Shown: piece after piece, positions 17,878 to 25,506 of the stretch | Layout of the letters: every line of letters starts with the position of its first letter | How positions within the stretch are numbered: position 1 is the first letter of the stretch | Source: Hyphomicrobiaceae bacterium | GTDB lineage: Bacteria; Pseudomonadota; Alphaproteobacteria; Rhizobiales; Xanthobacteraceae | Length of the DNA: 64,000 nucleotides | NCBI GenBank assembly: GCA_021324465.1 | Contig: JAJPJB010000042.1 | Location: 1 to 64,000 of the forward strand | Reading direction: 5' to 3' | Notes under the pieces: generated by a model | The model's input: only the letters and a program-made list of their open reading frames with translations | Database searches by the model: none | Told to the model about the DNA's origin: nothing | Position numbers and translations under genes: made by a program

Positions 17878-19221
17878 ATGAACCTTCAATCCCTCCTCGC
17901 TGCGCGCATCCACGCTGGCAAGCCCATTCATGTCGGATTGATCGGCGCCGGCAAATTCGGCTCGATGTTTCTGGCACAAATACCCGCCATTGCCGGCCTC
18001 GAAGTCGCTGTCATCGCAGACCGCGACGTCGAGCGCGCCAAGGCCGCGTGCCGCACGGTTGACTGGGAGGCGTCTCGGATTGCCCGCACGCATTTTGCCG
18101 AGCGCGGCAGCGCCGCTATCGGCGACGAACGCGTCGAGGTGGTGGTCGAAGCGACGGGCGATCCGGTGGCCGGCATCGCCCATGCGATGGCCGCGATCGA
18201 GGCGGGCAAACATGTCATCATGGTCAATGTCGAGGCTGATGCGCTTGCCGGCGCTTATCTGGCGCGCAAGGCCCGTGCCGCCGGCGTGATCTATTCGATG
18301 GCCTATGGCGACCAGCCGGCGCTGATTACCGAAATGGTGGACTGGGCGCGCTCGTCAGGCTTTGAAGTTGTCGCCGCCGGCAAAGGCACCAAATATCTTC
18401 CCGCTTATCACATGGTGACGCCGGATAGTGTGTGGGAGCACTACGGTCTCACGACGGCGGAAGCCAAAGCCGCCGGCATGAATTCGCAAATGTTTAATTC
18501 GTTTCTCGACGGCACCAAGTCGGCAATCGAAATGGCCGCCGTCGCCAATGCCTGCGCGCTTGACGTGCCGCAGGACGGCCTGAAATTTCCGCCCTGCGGC
18601 GCCGACGAGTTGGCTCACGTGCTGCGGCCGCAGACTGTCGGCGGCGTGCTCGACAGGGATGGCATGGTGGAGGTCGTCTCCTCGCTGCAACGCGACGGCA
18701 GCCCGGTCGAGCGGGATTTGCGCTGGGGCGTCTATGTCGTGTTCAAGGCCAACAGCGACTATGCCGCCGCCTGTTTCAAGCAATACGGGCTGCCGACCGA
18801 TGGCAGCGGCCGTTATGCGGCCATGTACAAGCCGTTCCATCTGATTGGCCTTGAACTGTCGATCTCGGTCCTTAATGTGGCGCTGCGCGGCGAGCCGACC
18901 GGAACCTGCCGGGCGTGGCGCGGCGATGCGGTGGCGGTTGCCAAGCGTGCACTGAAAGCGGGCGAGATGCTCGACGGCGAAGGCGGCTATACCGTCTATG
19001 CGAAGCTCGTTCCGGCGGCGCGCAGTCTCGCCGGCAAGGCGCTGCCGATCGGGCTCGCTCATCACGTCGAGCTTGTGCGCGATGTGCCGGCAGGCGAGAT
19101 CCTGAGCGCCGATGATGTCGCGCTTGACGACACGTTACTGGCGGTCCGCATTCGGCGCGAGATGGAGCGCACGGCCGAAGGAGGTCGCCAGGCGGCTGGC
19201 GAAACCATGGCGGCCGAATAG
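17878..19221 (+). CDS. NAD(P)-dependent oxidoreductase with C-terminal SAF domain (COG4091-like)
   Basis: A 447-residue protein. Residues 20-45 are a Rossmann dinucleotide fold (V-G-L-I-G-A-G-K-F-G-S-M-F). The middle part resembles homoserine dehydrogenase and Gfo/Idh/MocA enzymes (M-V-N-V-E-A-D-A, then Y-S-M-A-Y-G-D-Q-P). The last 90 residues resemble an SAF domain (L-P-I-G-L-A-H-H-V-E-L, then G-E-I-L-S-A-D-D-V). This architecture is that of COG4091, 'predicted homoserine dehydrogenase with SAF domain', whose reaction is not established to my knowledge. It ends the plus-strand run of the catabolic block. The following 195 bases before the opposing dioxygenase stop carry no convincing gene. 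Confidence 0.78.
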   Translation: MNLQSLLAARIHAGKPIHVGLIGAGKFGSMFLAQIPAIAGLEVAVIADRDVERAKAACRTVDWEASRIARTHFAERGSAAIGDERVEVVVEATGDPVAGIAHAMAAIEAGKHVIMVNVEADALAGAYLARKARAAGVIYSMAYGDQPALITEMVDWARSSGFEVVAAGKGTKYLPAYHMVTPDSVWEHYGLTTAEAKAAGMNSQMFNSFLDGTKSAIEMAAVANACALDVPQDGLKFPPCGADELAHVLRPQTVGGVLDRDGMVEVVSSLQRDGSPVERDLRWGVYVVFKANSDYAAACFKQYGLPTDGSGRYAAMYKPFHLIGLELSISVLNVALRGEPTGTCRAWRGDAVAVAKRALKAGEMLDGEGGYTVYAKLVPAARSLAGKALPIGLAHHVELVRDVPAGEILSADDVALDDTLLAVRIRREMERTAEGGRQAAGETMAAE

Positions 19222-19416
19222 CCGCTTCGTATCCTACGGCGATTACCGAAGCATCGATGACCTGATCTCGTTCGACAGCCTGACGGCCTATGGCACCTTC
19301 GGGACGCGTCTGACGGAAGATAGCGACGGCGTCGCGAATTTTACTCTTGCGCAGGCTCAACGCTTGATCCTTGCCGAGGGGGGCAGCGTTCCTGCGCGAG
19401 GTTAGTGAGCTGACTG

Positions 19417-20304
19417 CTATTCCGCTGCAATCCGCGGCGGCGGGCGCATCGATTCAAGGCCGTCGACTGCGGTCGCCGAGATCGTGGTGCGCACCATGTG
19501 GCGCGCCTCATGCGCCGGCCAAGGCCGGCCGCGATGCATGGTGGCGCGATTGTCCCACATCACGACATCGCCGCCGCGCCACGCGTGGACGTAGGTCGTG
19601 CCAGGTGCGGTAGCTCGCTCGGTCAGGTCGTTGATCAACTTTTCGCCCGCCACCGGATCCATGCCGTCGACCGCATAGGCATGCGACGCGAGGTAAAGCG
19701 CGTTGCGACCGTTGACGGGATTCTTCCACACCATGCGCCAGCATTGCGGCGGCAGCACCGCGAGCTCCTCACTGGTGGCTAGGCCGGGCGCGATCTTGGC
19801 CCGCGAATGGCCGTAATGATGCCAGGCAAAGGAGTTTTCCAGACGGCTTTGCATTGCGGCATCGAGACGGTCGAAAGCGAGCCGGGTCGAGGCGAATTCG
19901 GTTTCGCCACCATCGGCCGGGATGATGCGGGCGGACAAGATCGACGCGAGCGCCGGCGTACTCTTGAACGAGCTGTCGGTGTGCCAAAGCTGATTGGCCT
20001 TGTTGCGCAATGCATAGCGGTGATCCGGCGGTACGACCTTGCCGTCTTTGTCGATCGTGGTAAGGATCACAAAATGCGTGCCGGTGCCGAGCGAGCCGAC
20101 TTTGGTCACTTCTGGCGGACCGAAGCGGCGCGAGAAAGCAAGCTGGCTTTCATCGGTCACCTCCTGGTCGCGAAACACCAGGACCGAATGCTCTTCAAAA
20201 GCGGCGCGGACCTCGGCGTAAGCGGAATCGTGGTTGACGACGTCTGCAAGGGTGACGCCCCGCAATTCCGCGGCGAAGCCCGGGCCGAGAGGAACAACCT
20301 CCAT
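19417..20304 (-). CDS. TauD/TfdA-family 2-oxoglutarate dioxygenase
   Basis: A 295-residue Fe(II)/2-oxoglutarate oxygenase of the taurine/2,4-D dioxygenase type. Motifs are the H-x-D in L-W-H-T-D-S-S-F, the distal His in N-R-A-T-M-H-R-G-R-P and the co-substrate arginine in H-M-V-R-T-T-I. The start at 20304 has an AAGGAGG site eight bases upstream; a longer frame to 20370 has none. Relatives cleave sulfonates, phenoxy acids or sulfate esters, or hydroxylate amino acids. It converges on the COG4091-type gene and is the second 2-oxoglutarate oxygenase within 3.5 kb, which supports an oxidative catabolic role. The exact substrate is unknown. Confidence 0.85.
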   Translation of the reverse strand: MEVVPLGPGFAAELRGVTLADVVNHDSAYAEVRAAFEEHSVLVFRDQEVTDESQLAFSRRFGPPEVTKVGSLGTGTHFVILTTIDKDGKVVPPDHRYALRNKANQLWHTDSSFKSTPALASILSARIIPADGGETEFASTRLAFDRLDAAMQSRLENSFAWHHYGHSRAKIAPGLATSEELAVLPPQCWRMVWKNPVNGRNALYLASHAYAVDGMDPVAGEKLINDLTERATAPGTTYVHAWRGGDVVMWDNRATMHRGRPWPAHEARHMVRTTISATAVDGLESMRPPPRIAAE

Positions 20305-20510
20305 GGTGGCATCCTCCTTAGGTTTTTGTGGTGTCTGCTCAAACCTCCTCCAAAACCGAACCCCTGGCAAGATGCGAATCCGACGCGCGTTTCGCCGCGC
20401 CGACGAAGCGCCGGTCCGGCCAAAAGGGCCGTGATGATCAAGCTCTTATTTGGTCAAGGCCGAGCGCGGCGCCGAGGCGATTTTAGCTCGAGCGGATTTT
20501 GTCGCATACG

Positions 20511-20939
20511 TTACGTTACTTGGAAGCAAGCGACGACCTCCGGCGGGATCGGTCGCGACTTCAGCCTGTCCGGATCGGCCGGATCGCGCGCCGCCCAGAC
20601 CCGGGTCTCGCGGCCCTCCACCGCGACCGTGCCGCGCAGTTCGAGCCGGTGCGCGACGTCAAAACTCGAGCGGCGAAATTCGGTGACCTGCGAGGTGAGT
20701 TCCACCACGTCGCCGAAGCGCGCCGGGACAATGAAACGAGCGCCGGCATTGACCAACGGGATGCCAACGACGCCGAAAGCCGAGGGCCATTCGTGCGGTT
20801 GCACGCCAAGCGCGGTGGCGAACAGGCCCCAGGAGCCCCGATCGAAAAACTCGAAAAATCGGGCATTGAAGACGATGCCCGCCGGATCGCAATGACCCCA
20901 TTGAATGATGAACTGCCGGCGGCTGAGAAGGTTGGCCAT
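20511..20939 (-). CDS. Hotdog-fold acyl-CoA thioesterase (4-hydroxybenzoyl-CoA type)
   Basis: A 142-residue single hotdog domain. The active-site segment W-G-H-C-D-P-A-G-I-V-F-N-A-R-F matches the 4-hydroxybenzoyl-CoA thioesterase family, with the catalytic Asp in C-D-P-A-G; F-F-E-F-F-D-R-G follows on the long helix. It would hydrolyse an aryl- or acyl-CoA to the free acid and CoA. It is transcribed toward the TauD-type gene, 206 bases upstream of it, so they may share a transcript. With the ligase and hydratase 7-9 kb away, it completes a CoA-thioester toolkit in this block. Aryl-CoA preference is plausible but unproven. Confidence 0.85.
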   Translation of the reverse strand: MANLLSRRQFIIQWGHCDPAGIVFNARFFEFFDRGSWGLFATALGVQPHEWPSAFGVVGIPLVNAGARFIVPARFGDVVELTSQVTEFRRSSFDVAHRLELRGTVAVEGRETRVWAARDPADPDRLKSRPIPPEVVACFQVT

Positions 20940-21463
20940 GACATCCCCGATCCCGCGGCCTTATCGCGGCCGGGGAACCGATGGTCAACTGTACGTCGTA
21001 GGCCCTAAGACTGTCGCAGGACGTAAGATTGTCGCAGGACTAAGAATCATGACGGGCGAGCTTGCGCCCGCCCGTCACGTTCCTAGCGCTGCTATCCGCG
21101 GCTCGGAACCAAGATCAAATCTACCACATGATGCGGCGCTGATAGCGGCAACTACATCTGGGCCGATCCGGCCTTGGCGATCATCGCATCCGGCAGAACC
21201 AAACACGACTGATCTGAGAGACAGGATAGCGCGGGGCTTTGCCGTCGCAAGTGAAAGCGCAAGCGCGTCACGATACAACTCGTTTGGGGATAATTCTGTG
21301 AATCAGTGCGGCGCGGCAGACTTAAAGTGAACAAACGACGGCGCTGTTATTGCGCTTTCAAATGCACGAGATCGGTGGATAAAATCATTTATCAAAAGAG
21401 AAACACCGAAATTGGTGCCTTTGATCCGCAAGACCCCGCCGCCGGAGCGTCATTCCGCTGCCG
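20940..21463. other. Intergenic region with direct repeats and a hairpin
   Basis: No gene supported. Two near-identical direct repeats, each reading TAAGAyTGTCGCAGGAC, lie back to back between about 21006 and 21041 and are followed by a third TAAGA. Just after them, GACGGGCG at 21051-21058 pairs perfectly with CGCCCGTC at 21069-21076. The rest is unusually AT-rich for this genome (21300-21420). The region separates nth from the thioesterase gene, both of which are read leftward, so it should include the thioesterase promoter. Confidence 0.4.
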
Positions 21464-22249
21464 CTACCGCGGGCGAATTGACGGTTTTGCCCGGCCATTT
21501 GCACAGATCGGAATGATGCATTTTTCACACAACGGCCGCCGCGCGACACAGACATAGCGGCCGTGCAGGATGAGCCAGTGATGGGCGTGCAGCCGATAGC
21601 GCTGCGGCACGACCTGCATCAGCTTCATCTCGACATCAAGCGGGGTCTTGCCGACGGCGAGACCGGTTCGATTGCCGACGCGAAAGATATGAGTGTCGAC
21701 GGCGATGGTCGGCTCGCCGAAGGCGATATTGAGCACGACATTGGCGGTCTTTCGGCCGACGCCGGGCAGCGCTTCGAGCGCCGCGCGGTCGCGCGGGACC
21801 TTGCCGCCGTGCTGCTCGACCAGCACGCGGGAGAGCGCGATGACGTTTTTTGCCTTGGTGCGATAGAGCCCGATAGTCTTGATTAGTTCGCGCACGCGCG
21901 CTTCACCAAGCTTGATCATCTTTTCCGGCGTATCAGCAAGCTTGAACAGAGCCGGCGTCGCTCTGTTGACGCCCGCATCGGTCGCTTGCGCCGACAATAC
22001 GACGGCGATCAGCAGCGTGAACGGATTGATATGTTGCAACTCGCCGCGCGGTTCAGGATTGGCGACGGCAAAGCGGCGGAACGCCGCCTCGATCTCTGCA
22101 GTTGTCCATTGTGGCAGTCCACCGTGAGCGGCCTTGCTGTCGGCTTTGCTCTGGGCCTTGCGTGGCTTGAGCTTAGCCGCCTTGCCCTTGCGGGCGGCCT
22201 GTAGGCGAGGCTTTGTGGCTGTTTGGCGTCTGGTGGTTTTTCGCCCCAT
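21464..22249 (-). CDS. nth: Endonuclease III
   Basis: A 261-residue DNA glycosylase/AP lyase that removes oxidised pyrimidines. The helix-hairpin-helix L-P-G-V-G-R-K-T-A-N-V-V holds the catalytic lysine, and V-D-T-H-I-F-R-V holds the catalytic aspartate. A lysine/arginine/alanine-rich N-terminal extension of about 45 residues precedes the domain, as is common in this order. The C-terminal iron-sulfur motif reads C-x6-C-x2-C-x4-C, whereas the usual spacing is C-x6-C-x2-C-x5-C. The ATG at 22249 lies only 12 bases from the divergent DUF2244 start, so its promoter must overlap that gene's 5' end. Confidence 0.92.
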   Translation of the reverse strand: MGRKTTRRQTATKPRLQAARKGKAAKLKPRKAQSKADSKAAHGGLPQWTTAEIEAAFRRFAVANPEPRGELQHINPFTLLIAVVLSAQATDAGVNRATPALFKLADTPEKMIKLGEARVRELIKTIGLYRTKAKNVIALSRVLVEQHGGKVPRDRAALEALPGVGRKTANVVLNIAFGEPTIAVDTHIFRVGNRTGLAVGKTPLDVEMKLMQVVPQRYRLHAHHWLILHGRYVCVARRPLCEKCIIPICANGRAKPSIRPR

Positions 22250-22261
22250 GACCTTTGTATA

Positions 22262-22816
22262 ATGAGCAGCATGAGCAGCGACAATATCGGTGGCGGCCCT
22301 AAGGCGGCGACCGGCGGCGGCAATGCCGCTGATCCAAAGATCTTTTCGGCGGTGATCACGCCGCACCGTTCGCTTGGCCCGACCGGTTTTCTCGTTTTCA
22401 TGCTCTGCATCGGCGGCTTGAGCTTCGTCTCCGGGATCGCCTTCGTGGTTATGGGCGCGTGGCCGATTTTCGGCTTCTTCGGCCTGGACGTGCTGCTTGT
22501 CTATCTCGCGTTTCGCGCCAATTACCGCAGCGCCCGTGCCTATGAGGAGGTGACCGTTACCGCGACGGAACTGACCGTGCGGCAGGTCAGCCATCGCGGC
22601 CGGGTCCGCGAATGGACCCTTAATCCGCTCTGGGTAAGGCTTGATCGCATCGTGCACGAGGAGTTCGGGATCGAGCGGCTGTTCCTTGTGTCACATGGCC
22701 GGCGGCTGCCCATCGCCGCTTTCCTGGGCCCGGCCGAAAAGGCAAGTTTCGCACACGCCCTGACCGAGGCTTTGACCGAAGCCCGCCGGGGGCCGACCCG
22801 TACGGTATTTGAATAG
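22262..22816 (+). CDS. DUF2244-domain membrane protein
   Basis: About 184 residues. A glycine/alanine-rich N-terminus is followed by S-A-V-I-T-P-H-R-S-L-G, then two adjacent membrane helices (roughly residues 45-90) and a soluble C-terminal domain with the pattern V-T-V-T-A-T-E-L-T-V-R-Q-V, typical of DUF2244. Two ATGs are possible, at 22262 and 22271; neither has a ribosome binding site. A perfect TATAAT at 22258-22263 overlaps the first, so the second may be read from a leaderless transcript. Divergent from nth. Function unknown. Confidence 0.7.
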   Translation: MSSMSSDNIGGGPKAATGGGNAADPKIFSAVITPHRSLGPTGFLVFMLCIGGLSFVSGIAFVVMGAWPIFGFFGLDVLLVYLAFRANYRSARAYEEVTVTATELTVRQVSHRGRVREWTLNPLWVRLDRIVHEEFGIERLFLVSHGRRLPIAAFLGPAEKASFAHALTEALTEARRGPTRTVFE

Positions 22817-22875
22817 CGCGTCGGCCTCAGAAATCGGGTGGTTAGGCCCTTATCCACGGCATAAATCGGGAGCAA

Positions 22876-23787
22876 ATGATGGAGGCATCCATGTTGTCGC
22901 CTGATCGCATTCGTGACGCCGCTCTCGACGCAGGGCTGCTGAGCGAGGCCGCCGCCGATTACGAGGTGGTGCGCCGCGCCATCGGCCACATTCGCGGCCA
23001 TTGGCGTGAACAGCCCGAAATCGAAACCATTGCTGAAGCGGCCGGCGTCACGCCGACCGAGCTGCATCACTTGTTCCGTCGCTGGGCGGGCATCACGCCG
23101 AAGGCCTTTCTGCAGGCTCTTACGCTCGACGGCGCACGGCAGCTGTTGCGCGCTTCGGCAAGCGTGCTCGACGCCACTTACGAAGTCGGCTTGTCGGGGC
23201 CCGGCCGCCTGCACGACCTGTTTGTTACGCACGAGGCGATGTCGCCGGGCCAATGGAAATCCGGCGGCGAAGGCTTGACGATGCGTTATGGATTTCACCC
23301 TTCGCCGTTCGGCACCGCGCTGGTCATGGTAACCGAGCGTGGGCTTGCTGGGTTGGCCTTTGCCGATCCGGGCGAAGAGCAAGCGGCGCTTGCCGATATG
23401 AAGCGGCGCTGGCCCAAGGCCAATTGCATCGAGGACCGCGCCGCTACCGCGCCCACTGCGCGGCGGATTTTTGATCCGTCGCAATGGCGGCCTGAACAGC
23501 CGCTGCGGGTCGTATTGATTGGTACGGATTTCGAAGTCCGGGTATGGGACGCGCTGTTGCAGATTCCGATGGGGCGCGCCACCACCTATTCCGGGCTGGC
23601 CGCCAAGTTGCACAAGCCAAAGGCGGCGCGCGCAGTCGGCGCCGCGGTCGGCAAGAACCCATTGTCGTTCGTCGTGCCGTGCCATCGCGTCATCGGCAAA
23701 GCGGGCGATCTTACCGGCTATCATTGGGGCCTGACCCGCAAACGCGCCATGCTTGGCTGGGAGGCGGGACAGGTCGCACTCCACTAG
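22876..23787 (+). CDS. AraC-type HTH / O6-methylguanine-DNA methyltransferase fusion (Ada-like)
   Basis: A 303-residue two-part protein. Residues 30-125 form an AraC-type helix-turn-helix domain (I-E-T-I-A-E-A-A-G-V-T-P-T-E-L-H-H-L-F). Residues 130-300 are the methyltransferase, with the acceptor cysteine in V-V-P-C-H-R-V-I-G. The N-terminal zinc-binding methylphosphotriester domain of E. coli Ada is missing, so it cannot sense damage by that route; it may act as repair enzyme and DNA binder only. This 'Ada without N-terminus' layout is common in alphaproteobacteria. The start could also be at 22891 (M-L-S-P-D-R). A repair-gene neighbourhood with nth is notable. Confidence 0.88.
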   Translation: MMEASMLSPDRIRDAALDAGLLSEAAADYEVVRRAIGHIRGHWREQPEIETIAEAAGVTPTELHHLFRRWAGITPKAFLQALTLDGARQLLRASASVLDATYEVGLSGPGRLHDLFVTHEAMSPGQWKSGGEGLTMRYGFHPSPFGTALVMVTERGLAGLAFADPGEEQAALADMKRRWPKANCIEDRAATAPTARRIFDPSQWRPEQPLRVVLIGTDFEVRVWDALLQIPMGRATTYSGLAAKLHKPKAARAVGAAVGKNPLSFVVPCHRVIGKAGDLTGYHWGLTRKRAMLGWEAGQVALH

Positions 23788-23876
23788 GTCTACCGCGCGG
23801 CGGCCTGTCCGGCTCGATTGACGCTCGTGCGGCAATCCGCAATATCCGCGCGCACCGTCAATACAAGGATAGGCCC

Positions 23877-25400
23877 ATGCAGCGGCGTCGGCCGGTTATG
23901 CTGGTTATTCTCGACGGCTGGGGTTGGCGCGAAGAGGCTGCCGACAACGCGATTCGTCGCGCCAGAACGCCGACATTCGACCGTCTGTGGCAAAATGGTC
24001 CGCACGGATTTCTCCGCACCTCGGGCAGAGATGTCGGCCTTCCCGAGGGACAGATGGGCAATTCCGAGGTCGGCCATCTCAATATCGGGGCCGGACGCGT
24101 AGTGATGCAGGATCTACCGCGCATCTCGCAGGCGATTGCCGACGGCGAGATTGCACGCGCGGCGGCGCTGACCGATCTGATTGCAAAACTCAAAGCGAGC
24201 GGCGGCACCTGCCATCTGCTCGGCCTAGTCTCGCCGGGCGGCGTGCACTCGCATCAGGACCACGCTGCGGCTTTGGCCAAGATTCTCGCTGCCGCGAGCG
24301 TGCCGACGCTCGTGCATGTTTTTACCGACGGTCGTGACACGCCGCCGCAATCCGCAGTCGACGACGTGAAACGGCTGCTCATTGCGCTGTCGCCCCCGGT
24401 AAAAATCGCAAGCGTCTGCGGGCGTTATTATGCGATGGATCGCGACAAGCGCTGGGATCGCGTCGAGAAGGCCTACGATGCGATCGTCGACGCGCAAGGG
24501 CCACACTTTGCCGATGCGCCAGCCGCGATCGCCGGGGCTTATGCCGACAAAAAATTCGATGAATTCATCGTACCGGCGGTGGTCGGCGACTATCGCGGCA
24601 TGAAAGATGGCGACGGGGTGCTCTGCTTCAATTTCCGCGCCGATCGCGTGCGCGAGATCCTTTCAGCGATGCTGGAAGCGAACTTTTCCGGCTTTGCGCG
24701 CAAACGCGTCATCCGCTTCGCCGCCGCTGCCGGCATGACGCAATACAGTGACGAGCTTGATAGACTGATGCCGGCGATCTTTCCGCCGCAGACGCTTGCC
24801 AACATTCTCGGCGAGGTCGTCGCGCATGCCGGCCGCACGCAGCTGCGCATGGCCGAGACCGAAAAATATCCGCACGTCACGTATTTCCTCAATGGCGGCC
24901 GCGAGGACCCCTATTCCGGCGAGGATCGGATCATGGTGCCGTCGCCCAAAGTAGCGACCTATGATCTCCAGCCGGAAATGTCGGCGCCCGAACTCACCGA
25001 CAAAGCGGTCGCGGCAATCAGTTCCGGCAAATACGACCTGATCGTGCTCAACTATGCCAATCCCGACATGGTCGGCCATACCGGCAGCCTGTCCGCGGCG
25101 ATCAAGGCCGTCGAGACGGTCGATGCCGGGCTCGGCCGCATTGCGGAGGCGGTCGAAAGCGCGGGCGGCATGCTTCTGGTAACGGCCGATCACGGCAATT
25201 GCGAAATGATGCGCGATCCGCAAACCGGGGGCCCGCACACCGCGCATACGACCAATCCGGTGCCGCTGATGCTGTTCGGCGGGCGCAACCGTGGACTGGT
25301 CGCGGAGGGTCGACTCGCCGATATCGCGCCGACACTGCTCGAGCTCATGGAATTGCCAAAACCGAAAGAAATGACCGGCACGTCGCTGCTTGCGGGCTAG
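23877..25400 (+). CDS. gpmI: 2,3-bisphosphoglycerate-independent phosphoglycerate mutase
   Basis: A 507-residue glycolytic enzyme interconverting 3- and 2-phosphoglycerate, of the usual length (about 510). It begins R-P-V-M-L-V-I-L-D-G-W-G, giving the first metal-binding Asp. The catalytic serine is in M-G-N-S-E-V-G-H-L-N-I-G. Late metal ligands are in V-N-Y-A-N-P-D-M-V-G-H-T and V-T-A-D-H-G-N-C-E. The open frame extends upstream into the methyltransferase gene, but the ATG at 23877 is the only start that fits the family N-terminus. It is alone between the Ada-like gene and an intergenic repeat. Confidence 0.95.
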   Translation: MQRRRPVMLVILDGWGWREEAADNAIRRARTPTFDRLWQNGPHGFLRTSGRDVGLPEGQMGNSEVGHLNIGAGRVVMQDLPRISQAIADGEIARAAALTDLIAKLKASGGTCHLLGLVSPGGVHSHQDHAAALAKILAAASVPTLVHVFTDGRDTPPQSAVDDVKRLLIALSPPVKIASVCGRYYAMDRDKRWDRVEKAYDAIVDAQGPHFADAPAAIAGAYADKKFDEFIVPAVVGDYRGMKDGDGVLCFNFRADRVREILSAMLEANFSGFARKRVIRFAAAAGMTQYSDELDRLMPAIFPPQTLANILGEVVAHAGRTQLRMAETEKYPHVTYFLNGGREDPYSGEDRIMVPSPKVATYDLQPEMSAPELTDKAVAAISSGKYDLIVLNYANPDMVGHTGSLSAAIKAVETVDAGLGRIAEAVESAGGMLLVTADHGNCEMMRDPQTGGPHTAHTTNPVPLMLFGGRNRGLVAEGRLADIAPTLLELMELPKPKEMTGTSLLAG

Positions 25401-25440
25401 ACCAGATGTGAGCTTTCAGGAGAGCGTTTTTTGTTTTGTC

Positions 25441-25490
25441 GCATTTTCTTAGGGAAAACCGGTACCCGCTTCTCCGGCAAATGCTCTAAA
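25441..25490 (-). repeat. Rhizobiales-type intergenic palindromic repeat, copy 1
   Basis: Read on the minus strand this 50-base element contains TTTAGAGCATTTGCCGGAGA, then GCGGGTACCGGTTTTCC and AAGAAAATGC. It matches copy 2 at 27649-27696 at most positions. Both have a GGTACCGGTTTTCC core and GCATTT/AAATGC arms that can pair. I recognise the pattern as a dispersed intergenic repeat common in this order. Confidence 0.75.
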
Positions 25491-25506
25491 TCAATGCTGA
25501 AAGAGC

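Noticed and set aside
19222-19405. Continuation of a frame out of the COG4091-type gene's 3' end
   Set aside because: It starts inside that gene in another frame and shows no family resemblance.
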